Source of the DNA: Nocardioides baculatus | Lineage (GTDB): Bacteria; Actinomycetota; Actinomycetes; Propionibacteriales; Nocardioidaceae | Direction of reading: 5' to 3' | NCBI RefSeq assembly: GCF_016735675.1 | Contig: NZ_JAERSG010000008.1 | Span: 1-64,000 of the forward strand | Length of the DNA stretch: 64,000 bases | Shown here: positions 24,825-33,338 of the stretch, piece by piece | Numbering within the stretch: position 1 is the stretch's first letter | Layout: each line of letters begins with the position of its first letter | Made by a program: the position numbers and the translations under genes | The notes under the pieces: generated by a model | Told to the model about the DNA's origin: nothing | The model's database searches: none | What the model saw: only the letters and a program-made list of their open reading frames with translations

Positions 24825-26078
24825 ATGGAATTCTCCCTCTCCCCGCGCGCCGCCGACCTGCGCGAGCGCGTCCACGCGTTCGTCACCACGGAGATCGAGC
24901 CGATCGAGGCCGAGGCGCACCATCGGATCACCCGGCTGCGCGAGAGCGGCGGCGACAACTGGACGCCCGACCCGGTGATCGCCGAGCTCCAGGCCAAGGC
25001 GCGCGCGCAGGGCCTGTGGAACCTCTTCCTGCCCGCCGAGCACGCGGGGTCGTACGCCGCCGACTTCGGCACCGACGGCGGCGAGGGGCTGACCAACGTC
25101 GACTACGCGGCTGTCGCCGAGGTGATGGGACGCTCCTTCCTGGCCCCGCTCGTCTTCAACTCCAACGCGCCCGACACCGGCAACATGGAGGTGCTGCTGC
25201 GCTACGGCACCGCCGAGCAGCGGGCCGAGTGGCTGGAGCCCCTGCTGCGCGCGGAGATCCGCAGCGCCTTCTGCATGACCGAGCCGGCCGTCGCGTCCTC
25301 CGACGCGACCAACATGGCGGCGACCGCGCGCATCGAGGGCGACGAGGTCGTCATCAACGGGCGCAAGTGGTGGTCCACCGGCGTCGGCAACCCCGACTGC
25401 AGGATCTTCGTCTTCATGGGGCTCTCCGACCCCGACGCTGACCGGCACTCGCGGCACACGATGGTGCTCGTGCCGCGCGACGCCGCCGGAGTGAAGGTCG
25501 AGCGGATGCTCACCACGATGGGCTACTACGACGAGCCCCTGGGCCACGGCGAGGTGTCGTTCACCGACGTCCGGGTGCCGGTCGCCAACGTCCTGCTCGG
25601 CCCCGGTCGCGCCTTCGAGATCGCCCAGGGCCGGCTCGGACCGGGCCGCGTCCACCACTGCATGCGCGCGATCGGGCTCGCCGAGCGCGCGCTCGAGCTG
25701 GCGTGCACCCGCGCGGTGTCGCGCACCGCCTTCGGCAAGCCGATCGCCAACCTCGGGGGCAACCGCGAGCGCATCGCCGACGCGCGCATCGCGATCAACC
25801 GCTCCCGCCTGCTGGTGATGCACGCGGCGTGGCTGCTCGACCAGGGCATGAGCCGCGAGGCCTACTCCGCCGTGTCCGAGATCAAGGTCGAGGTGCCCAA
25901 CATGGCGCTCGACGTGATCGACATGGCCATCCAGCTGCACGGCGGCGGCGGCATGTCCGACGACTTCCCGCTCGCCAACGCGTGGGTCGGTGCCCGGTCG
26001 CTGCGCCTTGCCGACGGGCCCGACGAGGTGCACCGCAACGTGATCGCGAAGATCGAGCTCGGGAAGTACACCTCGTGA
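24825..26078 (+). CDS. Acyl-CoA dehydrogenase, ACAD10/11-like
   Basis: FAD-dependent dehydrogenase-fold enzyme of 417 residues. Domain landmarks are FCMTEPAVASSDATN, GRKWWSTG, TMGYYDEPLGHG, ARTRAVSRTAFGK-like segment at about 295, and IQLHGGGGMSDDFPLA. Near the C-terminus it has RLADGPDEVHRN, where ordinary acyl-CoA dehydrogenases have the catalytic Glu in a YEGT-type motif. The ADGPDEVH form is typical of ACAD10 and ACAD11, which act on 4-phosphoacyl-CoA made by their kinase domain. A kinase of that type is encoded two genes downstream. Followed by an SDR gene with GTGA overlap. Confidence 0.92.
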   Translation: MEFSLSPRAADLRERVHAFVTTEIEPIEAEAHHRITRLRESGGDNWTPDPVIAELQAKARAQGLWNLFLPAEHAGSYAADFGTDGGEGLTNVDYAAVAEVMGRSFLAPLVFNSNAPDTGNMEVLLRYGTAEQRAEWLEPLLRAEIRSAFCMTEPAVASSDATNMAATARIEGDEVVINGRKWWSTGVGNPDCRIFVFMGLSDPDADRHSRHTMVLVPRDAAGVKVERMLTTMGYYDEPLGHGEVSFTDVRVPVANVLLGPGRAFEIAQGRLGPGRVHHCMRAIGLAERALELACTRAVSRTAFGKPIANLGGNRERIADARIAINRSRLLVMHAAWLLDQGMSREAYSAVSEIKVEVPNMALDVIDMAIQLHGGGGMSDDFPLANAWVGARSLRLADGPDEVHRNVIAKIELGKYTS

Positions 26079-26839
26079 GCACCGTCCTGGTCACCGGCGC
26101 CGCATCCGGGCTCGGTGCGGCCCTCACCGCCGCCTTCCGGGCCCGCGGCGACGAGGTGCTCGCGACCGACCGCGTGGCGGCTGACGGCATCGACCTCGTC
26201 CTCGACATCACCTCGGACGACGACTGGGCCGCGGCCCTCGACGCCGTACGGGAGCGCTGGGGCGGGCTCGACGTCCTGGTCAACAACGCCGGCGTGGCCG
26301 GCGGCGGCCGGGTCGACCGCTGCACGCTCGAGGAGTGGCAGTGGATCACCGACATCAACCTCTTCGGCCTGGTGCGCGGCACGAGGACGTTCGTGCCGAT
26401 GCTCAAGGAGCAGCGCTCCGGCCACCTCGTCAACGTCGCCTCGCTCGCCGGCCTCGTCCACCCGGGCGGGATGGGCTCCTACAACGCGGTGAAGGCCGCA
26501 GTGGTGGCGTTCACCGAGACCTGCGGCCACGAGCTGGCGTCGTACGGCATCCGGGCGAGCGTGGTGTGCCCGTCCTACTTCCGCACCAACCTGATGGACT
26601 CGATGCAGGGCAGCGACGAGGCGATCGGCCACGTCGTCGCCGGGCTGGTCGAGCGCTCGCGGATCACCGCCGACGACATCGCCGCCGCGGTGCTGGCCGG
26701 GATGGACGCGGGCGAGGACGTGATCGTGCCCGACGAGCCCGCGCGCCAGGCGTACTTCCTCAAGTGGGCCGACCGACCCGCCTACGACGCGGTGATGCGG
26801 GACCAGGCGGCGAAGCTCGAGGCCGGAGCGTCGTCGTGA
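26075..26839 (+). CDS. Short-chain dehydrogenase/reductase
   Basis: NAD(P)-dependent oxidoreductase of 254 residues. TGAASGLGAA is the cofactor glycine motif, NNAGVAG follows strand four, and the active site is SLAG with YNAVK. GTG start overlaps the dehydrogenase stop by four bases; the stop overlaps the kinase start the same way. In the operon it could interconvert a 4-keto and a 4-hydroxyacyl-CoA, as LvaD does in levulinate breakdown by Pseudomonas. That substrate is inference. Confidence 0.92.
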   Translation: MSTVLVTGAASGLGAALTAAFRARGDEVLATDRVAADGIDLVLDITSDDDWAAALDAVRERWGGLDVLVNNAGVAGGGRVDRCTLEEWQWITDINLFGLVRGTRTFVPMLKEQRSGHLVNVASLAGLVHPGGMGSYNAVKAAVVAFTETCGHELASYGIRASVVCPSYFRTNLMDSMQGSDEAIGHVVAGLVERSRITADDIAAAVLAGMDAGEDVIVPDEPARQAYFLKWADRPAYDAVMRDQAAKLEAGASS

Positions 26840-27918
26840 CCGCCGTGCCGGGCGCCCGCGAGGTGCGCGAGGAGGACGCCTTCGACGTCGCGCGGGTGGC
26901 GGCGTGGCTGCAGGCCAACGCCGCCACGCCCGAGGGGCTGGCCGGTGAGCCGACGGTGCAGCAGTTCACGGGCGGCGCGTCCAACCTGACCTACCTGCTG
27001 CGCTACCCGTCGGGCCGTGACCTCATCGTGCGACGCGCGCCCTCCGGGACCAAGGCCAGGGGTGCCCACGACATGCACCGGGAGTACGTCATCCAGTCGG
27101 CGCTCGCCCCGGTCTTCGACTACGTCGCCCCGATGGTCGCCTTCTGCGACGACCCCGACGTGGTCGGCGGCGACTTCTACGCGATGGACCGGATCGTCGG
27201 CACCATCCCGCGCAGCGAGTGGCCGGCCGACGTGCCGCTCTCGCCGGAGCAGGCGCGCGCACTCTGCCTCGACGCGGTCGACGTGCTGGCCGAGCTGCAC
27301 GGCATCGACCCGGCCGCCGCCGGCCTCGCCGAGCTCGGCAAGGGCCTCGGCTACGTACGCCGCCAGGTCGAGGGCTGGTCGACGCGCTACCGCAACGCCC
27401 GCACCGAGGACGTCCCCGACCTCGAGACCGTGATGGCGTGGCTCGACGAGCACCAGCCCGACGACGTGGCGATCTGCGTGATCCACAACGACTTCAAGCT
27501 GGACAACCTCGTGCTCTCGGGTGACGACGCGACCCGCGTGGTCGGCGTCCTCGACTGGGAGATGGCGACCCTCGGCGACCCGCTGATGGACCTCGCCGGG
27601 TCGATGGCCTACTGGGTGCAGGCCGACGACACCGAGGAGTTCCAGATGATGCGCCGGGTGCCGACGCACCTGCCCGGGATGCTGACCCGCGACGAGTTCG
27701 TGGCGGCGTACGCCGAGCGCACCGGTCGCACGGTGACACCCGGGCAGTGGCGCTTCTACGAGGTCTTCGGGCTCTTCCGGATGGCCGTGATCGCCCAGCA
27801 GATCTACTACCGCTACTTCCACGGCCAGACGACCAACGAGATGTACGCCCTCTTCGGGCCTGCGGTGCAGATCATCGGCCGCCGGCTGGACGGACTCATC
27901 GCGGGGGATGCTGCGTGA
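26836..27918 (+). CDS. Phosphotransferase, ACAD10/11 kinase-like (LvaA-like)
   Basis: Aminoglycoside phosphotransferase-fold kinase of 360 residues. QQFTGGASNLTYLL is the nucleotide loop, LIVRRAPSG holds the Lys, AHDMHREY and MDRIVG follow as in the N-terminal part of human ACAD10/11, CVIHNDFKLDNLVL is the catalytic loop, and GVLDWEMATLGDPLMDL the metal motif. Drug resistance is unlikely. Sitting in one operon with an ACAD10/11-type dehydrogenase, it most likely phosphorylates the hydroxyl of a 4-hydroxyacyl-CoA. GTG start inside the SDR stop. Confidence 0.9.
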   Translation: MTAVPGAREVREEDAFDVARVAAWLQANAATPEGLAGEPTVQQFTGGASNLTYLLRYPSGRDLIVRRAPSGTKARGAHDMHREYVIQSALAPVFDYVAPMVAFCDDPDVVGGDFYAMDRIVGTIPRSEWPADVPLSPEQARALCLDAVDVLAELHGIDPAAAGLAELGKGLGYVRRQVEGWSTRYRNARTEDVPDLETVMAWLDEHQPDDVAICVIHNDFKLDNLVLSGDDATRVVGVLDWEMATLGDPLMDLAGSMAYWVQADDTEEFQMMRRVPTHLPGMLTRDEFVAAYAERTGRTVTPGQWRFYEVFGLFRMAVIAQQIYYRYFHGQTTNEMYALFGPAVQIIGRRLDGLIAGDAA

Positions 27919-28583
27919 GCTCGATCCTCCTCGTCCGGCACGGACAGGCGTCGTTCGGCGCGGCCGACTACGACGACCTCTCCCCCACCGGCCACGAGCA
28001 GTCACGCGTCCTCGGTGCGGCCCTCGCCGCGCGCGGGGTCACGCCCGAGCTCGTCGTCGCCGGCGAGATGCGCCGCCACGCACAGACGGCCTCCTCCCTG
28101 CTGGAGGGTGCCGGCTGGTCCGCGGACGTCGCGGTCGACGCCGGGTGGAACGAGTTCGACCACCTCCAGGTGCTCGGGGTGCACGACTCCCCCGAGGCCG
28201 CGGAGGGCGAGTCGGAGGCGGCGGCCTTCCAGCGGTGGTTCGAGGAGGCGACCCGGCGCTGGACCACGGCCGGTCACGACGAGGCGTACGACGAGTCGTT
28301 CGTCTCCTTCACCTCGCGCGTCGACGCGGCCCTCGACCGCCTCGTCGCCGACCTACCGGCCAAGGGCACCGCCGTCGTGCTGACCAGCGGTGGCGCGATC
28401 GCGTGGGTCGCGGCCGCGCTCCTCGCTGCGTCGGACCCCGCGCGCACCGACCTGTGGCTCCGGCTCAACCCGGTGTCGATCAACACCGGCACCTCGACGA
28501 TCGTCCGCGGCCGTCGCGGGACCACGCTCGTCGCCTTCAACGCCCACGACCACCTCTCCCCCGACCTGCTCACCTATCGCTAG
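27915..28583 (+). CDS. Histidine phosphatase family protein
   Basis: Phosphoglycerate mutase-like phosphatase of 222 residues. LVRHGQAS carries the phosphohistidine, then SPTGHEQSRVLG, the Glu in GEMRRHAQTA, and the second His near VVLTSGGAIAW, where the usual HG is replaced by SGG. That weakens, but does not exclude, catalysis. The GTG start overlaps the kinase stop. In this operon it may remove phosphate from a dead-end phosphoacyl intermediate or serve as an unrelated housekeeping step. Confidence 0.85.
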   Translation: MSSILLVRHGQASFGAADYDDLSPTGHEQSRVLGAALAARGVTPELVVAGEMRRHAQTASSLLEGAGWSADVAVDAGWNEFDHLQVLGVHDSPEAAEGESEAAAFQRWFEEATRRWTTAGHDEAYDESFVSFTSRVDAALDRLVADLPAKGTAVVLTSGGAIAWVAAALLAASDPARTDLWLRLNPVSINTGTSTIVRGRRGTTLVAFNAHDHLSPDLLTYR

Positions 28584-28593
28584 GACTCCCCCG

Positions 28594-29337
28594 ATGCCCT
28601 CGATCCTGATCACCGGCGCGAGCAGCGGACTCGGCGCCGAGATGGCCCGTCAGTTCGCCGACCTCGGCTACGACCTGGCCCTGTGCGCGCGTCGTACGGA
28701 CCGCCTCGACTCGCTGCGTGACGAGATCACCGCCGCGCACCCCTCGGCGCGGGTCGCGGTCAAGGCGCTCGACGTGAACGACCACGACGCGGTGTTCCGG
28801 GTCTTCGACGAGTTCGCCGAGGAGCTCGGTGGGCTCGACAAGGTCGTCGTCAACGCCGGCCTCGGCAAGGGCCAGCCGCTCGGCACCGGCCGCTTCGACG
28901 CCAACCTCGCCACGGCGCAGACCAACTTCATCGGTGCGCTCGCCCAGACCGAGGCCGCTGCCGCGATCTTCCGCCGCCAGGACGCCGGCCAGCTCGTGAT
29001 GGTCTCCAGCTTCTCCGCGCTGCGCGGGATGCCGAAGAACATCACGACGTACGCCGCCACCAAGGCTGCCGTCGCCCACCTCGCCGAGGGCTTCCGCGCC
29101 GACGTGCACGGCACCCCGATCACGGTGACCGTGCTCTACCCCGGATACATCGTCTCCGAGATGTCCGGCACCTCCGCGAAGACGCCGCTGATGACCTCGA
29201 CCGAGCGCGGGGTGCGATCGATGGTGGAGGCCATCGAGAAGGGGAAGACCTCCGCGGTCGTCCCGGCGTGGCCCTGGGTTCCGCTGGGCTTCGTCGTCAA
29301 GCGGGTGCCCGTCGGGGTGCTGCGCCGGATGAGCTGA
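28594..29337 (+). CDS. Short-chain dehydrogenase/reductase
   Basis: Second SDR of the operon, 247 residues. TGASSGLGAEMA is the cofactor motif, VVNAGLGKG follows, the catalytic set is SSFSALRG with YAATK, and PGYIVSEM is the usual exit segment. The C-terminus ends in a hydrophobic, basic stretch (WVPLGFVVKRVPVGVLRR), suggesting weak membrane contact. It begins ten bases after the phosphatase stop, the only real gap in the five-gene unit. Substrate unknown. Confidence 0.92.
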   Translation: MPSILITGASSGLGAEMARQFADLGYDLALCARRTDRLDSLRDEITAAHPSARVAVKALDVNDHDAVFRVFDEFAEELGGLDKVVVNAGLGKGQPLGTGRFDANLATAQTNFIGALAQTEAAAAIFRRQDAGQLVMVSSFSALRGMPKNITTYAATKAAVAHLAEGFRADVHGTPITVTVLYPGYIVSEMSGTSAKTPLMTSTERGVRSMVEAIEKGKTSAVVPAWPWVPLGFVVKRVPVGVLRRMS

Positions 29338-29353
29338 CGACCGTCTCGACGAC

Positions 29354-29929
29354 CTACGCGGCCAGCAGGCGGGCCATCGCCGCGCGGGCCTCGTCGTACG
29401 CCCCCTCCAGACCACCCGCGGTCCGAGCGACGATGGCGCCCTCGTAGAGCAGGTGCGCGTGGGCGCCGACCGCCGCGGGATCGGGGATGCCTGCCTCACC
29501 GACCAGGCGGATGAAGAGCGAGCGCATGTAGTGCTTGTCCTCGCGGATGACGGCGTTGCCGGGGTGGTCCGTGCCGCCGAGCTCGGCGAACGCGTTGACG
29601 AAGGCGCAACCCCGGTCCTGGCCACTCATCCGCTCCTTGAGGGCGTCCATCACGGCCAGCACGCGCTGCGGGCCGGGCTCCGGCGCGTGCTCCGCCAGGT
29701 AGTCGGTGAGGAAGGCGATCCAGCGTTCGGCACGGCGGGCGAGGTAGGCGGCGACCAGCTCGTCCTTCGACCCGAACCGGTCGTAGAGGGTCTTCTTGGT
29801 CGTGCCGGCCTCGTCGGCGATCAGGTCGACGCCGACGGCCCGGATGCCGCGCTCGTAGAACAGCGCGCTCGCGGTGTCGAGGATGCGGGCACCGGCAGGG
29901 GTGTGGGGGTTGCGAACGGTCGCGCACAT
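29354..29929 (-). CDS. TetR-family regulator
   Basis: Repressor of 191 residues with the N-terminal helix-turn-helix (ADEAGTTKKTLYDRFGSKDEL). The C-terminal part (FLTDYLAEHA, GCAFVNAFAELG) looks like the TetR_C group of small-molecule sensors. It is divergent from an EamA-type exporter gene with 52 bases between, so control of that exporter is the simplest reading. The ATG has a GAGGAAG ribosome site. Confidence 0.9.
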   Translation of the reverse strand: MCATVRNPHTPAGARILDTASALFYERGIRAVGVDLIADEAGTTKKTLYDRFGSKDELVAAYLARRAERWIAFLTDYLAEHAPEPGPQRVLAVMDALKERMSGQDRGCAFVNAFAELGGTDHPGNAVIREDKHYMRSLFIRLVGEAGIPDPAAVGAHAHLLYEGAIVARTAGGLEGAYDEARAAMARLLAA

Positions 29930-29953
29930 CTTCCTCCTCAGGACACTGCGAGT

Positions 29954-29967
29954 ATACAGACCGGTAT
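29954..29967. promoter_or_regulatory. Candidate TetR operator, TetR / EamA intergenic region
   Basis: ATACAGACCGGTAT, with symmetric positions ATAC-G and C-GTAT. It sits midway between the two divergent starts. Imperfect symmetry, so tentative. Confidence 0.45.
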
Positions 29968-29981
29968 GGTTATGTCGAGGC

Positions 29982-30887
29982 GTGACCCGTCTCGTCCCGA
30001 TCGCACTCGTCGTCCTGTGGAGCTCGGGCTTCGTCGGCGCGACCCTCGCCGCCCGGTCCGCCCCCGCGGAGACGACGCTCCTGTGGCGCTACGTCGTGGC
30101 AGTCGTGCCGCTGTGCGCGTGGGCCGTGTGGACCCGCCGTCGGTACGGCGCCCGCTTCCTCGCGCGCGAGGCCGTGATCGGGATCCTCGGCCAGGCCGGC
30201 TACTGCCTGGGCGTCTACCGGGCTGCGGACCTCGGCGTGCTGGCCGGGACCTCGGCGCTCGTGGCCTCGCTGCAGCCTCCGTTGGTCGCGGCGGCGCTGT
30301 GGGTCGGATCGGGTGGCCGGACCGACCGGCGCCAGGCGCTGGGGCTGCTGACCGGACTGGCCGGGGTGCTGCTCGTCGTCGGCGGTGACCTCGGCGCCAC
30401 CGGAGGCACTGCCGGGCTCACGGCGGTCGGCCTCGGCACCCTCAGCCTGACGGCGGCGACCCTCGTCGCGAGCCACTGGCCCGAGCCGCCCGGGCACGGC
30501 GTGATGGACTCGCTCGCCGTCCAGTACGTCGTCGCCCTCGGCTTCTTCGCGGCCGTCGCCCTCGCGACCGGGACTGCCGCACCACCGCGTGACGCCGACT
30601 TCTGGTGGGCCATCGCCTGGCTCGTGGTCCTGCCGGTCTTCGGTGGCTACGGCAGCTACCTCTACGTGTTGCGGACATCGGGCCCGGTCGTCGTGAGCGC
30701 CTGGCTCTACCTCACTCCCGCGACCGCAGCCGTCTGGGCGTGGGTGATGTTCGACGAGCCGATCACCGTCCACGCCGCCATCGGGTTCCTGGTCGCGGCG
30801 GCGGGGGTGGCGGCCGTCGTGGGCCTTCGCCGACCGGACGCGCAGGACTCCAGCGCGCCGTGTCCCACGTCCGCATCACGACGCTGA
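29982..30887 (+). CDS. EamA-family transporter (drug/metabolite exporter)
   Basis: Ten-helix DMT-superfamily membrane protein of 301 residues with two EamA repeats. Marks are LWSSGFVGATLAARSAP in helix one, ASLQPPLVAAALW in repeat one, and WLYLTPATAAVWAWVMFDEP in repeat two. It probably exports a metabolite. GTG start at 29982; the frame is open further upstream but that would cross the operator and the divergent start. Confidence 0.9.
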   Translation: MTRLVPIALVVLWSSGFVGATLAARSAPAETTLLWRYVVAVVPLCAWAVWTRRRYGARFLAREAVIGILGQAGYCLGVYRAADLGVLAGTSALVASLQPPLVAAALWVGSGGRTDRRQALGLLTGLAGVLLVVGGDLGATGGTAGLTAVGLGTLSLTAATLVASHWPEPPGHGVMDSLAVQYVVALGFFAAVALATGTAAPPRDADFWWAIAWLVVLPVFGGYGSYLYVLRTSGPVVVSAWLYLTPATAAVWAWVMFDEPITVHAAIGFLVAAAGVAAVVGLRRPDAQDSSAPCPTSASRR

Positions 30888-30929
30888 CCGGCCCTTCCCC
30901 CACCGCCACACGTCGACGACACTGGGGCG

Positions 30930-31724
30930 ATGCTCTCGGGGGGACGGCGCGCGTGCGCAGTGGTGCTGCTGGTCGGATCGCTGGGCGTGGCGGGCTGTGG
31001 CCAGGAGGACCCCGGCGCCGCCCAGGAGTCGACGTCCGAGGCGCCCACCCCGAGCCAGACCCCGAGCACCTACACGCCGCCCGAGCTCGACCGCACGGAG
31101 CTCGACGCCAACCTCGCTGCGCTCTCGCAGGAGGACAGGTCGCTCGTCGACCACTACACGGACGGCCACCGCAGCGGCGCCTTCGACGAAGGCACCTGGA
31201 TCGTGGCGGCCCCACTGACCGTGGCCGAGGCCCGCGAGCGCCTGCTCGGGCCCGGCGCCCAGCCCGCCTCCGAGGCGGAGCTGCGGCGCATGCGTTTCGA
31301 CGAGTCGGCCTACGCCTTCCTGCAGGTGGGCGACGGCGTGGTCGCGTGGGAGGACACCGGCTTCGCCGATCCGCCGGCGCGAGTCCTCGCTGCCCTGTCG
31401 GAGGGTGGTGGCGTCAGCGCGGTGGCCACCGACAACGTCGAGGCGATGACGCGCTTCGGTTACGCGCGTGACGGCGAGGTCGTCTTCGATGCCGTCGAGT
31501 ACGCGTTCGTCGACAGCCTCGACGAGATCCCGCCCGAGGTCAGCGACCTCGCCAGGCTCGCGTGGTCCGATCCGAGCGGGCCCATGGTCGAGACTGCCGG
31601 CTGGGCAGCAGTCGCCCAGGCCATGAGCGAGAAGGTGACCGGCGTCCGCGCCGCTCCGGCCGTGCGGGACGTCGCGGACCGCTACGCCGTGCAGGTGCCG
31701 TGGGCCGAGCTGGAGGACAGCTGA
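30930..31724 (+). CDS. Lipoprotein, possibly DUF6461-like
   Basis: Predicted lipoprotein of 264 residues: hydrophobic start and lipobox GVAGCG give Cys at about 24. A Ser/Thr/Pro/Glu spacer follows to about residue 50. The body, with GDGVVAWEDTGF, SAVATDNVEAMTRFGYARDG and DAVEYAFVDSLDEIPP, recalls the DUF6461 family; I hold that loosely. Likely extracytoplasmic and membrane-anchored; function unknown. A strong hairpin follows the stop. Confidence 0.75.
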   Translation: MLSGGRRACAVVLLVGSLGVAGCGQEDPGAAQESTSEAPTPSQTPSTYTPPELDRTELDANLAALSQEDRSLVDHYTDGHRSGAFDEGTWIVAAPLTVAEARERLLGPGAQPASEAELRRMRFDESAYAFLQVGDGVVAWEDTGFADPPARVLAALSEGGGVSAVATDNVEAMTRFGYARDGEVVFDAVEYAFVDSLDEIPPEVSDLARLAWSDPSGPMVETAGWAAVAQAMSEKVTGVRAAPAVRDVADRYAVQVPWAELEDS

Positions 31725-31735
31725 CCGCAGGTGTC

Positions 31736-31768
31736 GGCCCGGGCGCCCGCTTCCGAAGCGCCCGGGCC
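31736..31768 (+). terminator. GC-rich terminator hairpin after the lipoprotein gene
   Basis: Ten-base stem GGCCCGGGCG with CGCCCGGGCC, 13-base loop, starting 12 bases after the stop. No T tract, as often in actinobacteria. Confidence 0.65.
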
Positions 31769-31915
31769 TAGCTCACCGAGCGTGTGCTGCGGTAGGGGCA
31801 TTGCGTCCATGATGCGCCGCCCGCCCGACCGACCGGGGACTGCGCCGTCCCTTGTTGTGAAGGCGGTGTGAACGGTCCGGTCTTCACGCCCTGAGGCACG
31901 ACGACGTCATACGGA

Positions 31916-31935
31916 CGGGGCGACCGTTCGCCCCG
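31916..31935 (-). terminator. Hairpin after the small secreted-protein gene
   Basis: Eight-base stem CGGGGCGA with TCGCCCCG and a 4-base loop, 28 bases past the stop at 31963. Between this and 31768 I see no gene. Confidence 0.5.
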
Positions 31936-31962
31936 ACCGCATGACGTTGCGGGTCAGGATTC

Positions 31963-32301
31963 TCAGCCGGCGCTGGGGTTGCAGGCCTGTCCCGGCGAGG
32001 GCAGGAACTCCTTGAGCCCGGCCTTGACGAAGATCCCGTAGTTCTGGACGCCGTGGTAGCGGTCCATCCCGCCCGGGCTCTGGTTGCCGCGCACGGCGAG
32101 GGCGTCGTCGTCCAGCTCGGGCAGCGGGTTCTGCTCGACGCTGTCGAGCGTGTCCAGGCCCGAGAACACGCACTCCGAGGCGGCGTGCTCCGGCGCGGGG
32201 ATGTCCTTGCCCTTTCCGTTGACCTCCCCGGCGCTCGCGGCGCCGGCGGTGGCCAGGACCACGCCAGCCGCGACGGCCGAGATCCTGATCAAGCGACTCA
32301 T
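31963..32301 (-). CDS. Small secreted protein (112 aa)
   Basis: Exported protein with a model signal peptide (MSRLIRISAVAAGVVLATAG, cleavage near ASA). The mature 87 residues include two Cys (SECVFSG and QACNPS), probably one disulfide, and the phrase GMDRYHGVQNYGIFVKAG. The ATG has a strong GGGAGGAAG ribosome site. I recognise no family. Similar small exported proteins with this kind of motif occur in related actinobacteria, but I cannot name one. Confidence 0.75.
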   Translation of the reverse strand: MSRLIRISAVAAGVVLATAGAASAGEVNGKGKDIPAPEHAASECVFSGLDTLDSVEQNPLPELDDDALAVRGNQSPGGMDRYHGVQNYGIFVKAGLKEFLPSPGQACNPSAG

Positions 32302-32480
32302 GTGCTTCCTCCCGATTCGATGGCCGTCGGCCGTCGTCATGACGGACGTACCGACCAGACGATCGTGCGCCCGGCCGACCGGACCCCGCCACCCAGCGAT
32401 CGGACGAGTTCCGTCGCGTTTTGCCGGTCCAGACAGGGATCTGCCCGGAAGGTCAGTTCCGGGCGACTCGGAGGACTTGC

Positions 32481-32858
32481 TCAGGCGACGAGCTCGCGGC
32501 CACCGGCCAGGTCGACCACCCGCTGCACCAGCTCGGCCAGCCGGAACGGCTTGCCCAGGACCGCGTCGGCGCCCGCCGCCCGGCACGCTGCCTCGTGCTC
32601 CGGCCCGGCATGGCCGCTCGTGACGAGCACGGCGCCGCGGTAGCCCAGCTCGCGCATCTGCGCGATCGCCTGCGTGCCGTCCACGTCAGGCAGCCCACGG
32701 TCGGTCACCACCACGTGCACGACGTACGACTGCACGACCTCCAGCGCGCGGGCGCCCGTAGCGGCCACCAGCACGTCGTGACCAGCGCGGCCGAGGGCGG
32801 AGGACATGACATGCACCAGGTCCGGGTCGTCCTCGACGACGAGCACAGTGAAGGCCAC
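32481..32858 (-). CDS. Single-domain response regulator
   Basis: Receiver domain alone, 125 residues. VVEDDPDL holds the acidic pair, phosphoacceptor Asp53 is in VVTDRGLPDVDG, Ser in VLVTSGH and Lys in VLGKPFRLAEL. There is no output domain, so it acts by binding a partner or as part of a phosphorelay. No kinase gene is adjacent. The GTG start is seven bases after TACCTT. The 179-base gap before the secreted-protein gene shows no gene. Confidence 0.9.
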   Translation of the reverse strand: MAFTVLVVEDDPDLVHVMSSALGRAGHDVLVAATGARALEVVQSYVVHVVVTDRGLPDVDGTQAIAQMRELGYRGAVLVTSGHAGPEHEAACRAAGADAVLGKPFRLAELVQRVVDLAGGRELVA

Positions 32859-32865
32859 ACGAGGG

Positions 32866-32871
32866 AAGGTA
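32866..32871 (-). promoter_or_regulatory. -10 hexamer of the receiver-domain gene
   Basis: TACCTT on the minus strand, seven bases before the GTG. The flanking 32871-32909 is unusually AT-rich for this genome. Confidence 0.45.
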
Positions 32872-32912
32872 CACAGACTGTCTTCCCGAAATACACAAAA
32901 CGGTAAAACTGG

Positions 32913-33338
32913 CTAGACGTCGGTGCCTGGATCGTCGGTCGATCCGTCGTCCGCGGCCACGCAGTGGCCGAGCGTGATGGCCTTGTACTTCGCGAACTGC
33001 GGCGACGACCGGGACGCCTGCGGGTACTCCTCCGCCTCCAGCTCGGCGTAGTAGTGGACGGCCTCGACGAGGTCGCCCGCCTCCTCCGAGCCGTCGTCCT
33101 GCTCCTCGGCCAGCGGGACCGCGGCCTCGAAGTGCTCGACGGTGCTGTCGAAGTCGCCGAGGTTGAAGGCATCGATGCCGGCCCGCACCTCGTCGCACGC
33201 CGGGCTGTCGACGACGGGCACCTCGGGCGTCGAGGTCGCGCTCGGGGTCGCCTCGCCGCTGCGCGGCGCATCGGTGCCCGTGCACCCGCCGGCCAGGCCC
33301 GCGAGCACGAGCGTGATCGCCACGACGGATGTCCTCAC
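32913..33338 (-). CDS. Lipoprotein (141 aa)
   Basis: Predicted lipoprotein: hydrophobic MRTSVVAITLVLAG followed by lipobox LAGGC, Cys at 19. A Ser/Thr/Pro spacer follows to about 42, then a helical body with ACDEVRAGIDAFNLGDFDSTVEHFEAA that reads like one or two TPR-type helices. One Cys near each end of the body may pair. The GTG start overlaps the TetR gene stop (GTGA), so it is co-translated with that regulator, and it also has its own -10 hexamer. Confidence 0.75.
   Translation of the reverse strand: MRTSVVAITLVLAGLAGGCTGTDAPRSGEATPSATSTPEVPVVDSPACDEVRAGIDAFNLGDFDSTVEHFEAAVPLAEEQDDGSEEAGDLVEAVHYYAELEAEEYPQASRSSPQFAKYKAITLGHCVAADDGSTDDPGTDV

Noticed and set aside
31769-31915. Possible small RNA in the gap between two terminator hairpins
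   Set aside because: No promoter or conserved structure that I can support; left as unassigned sequence.
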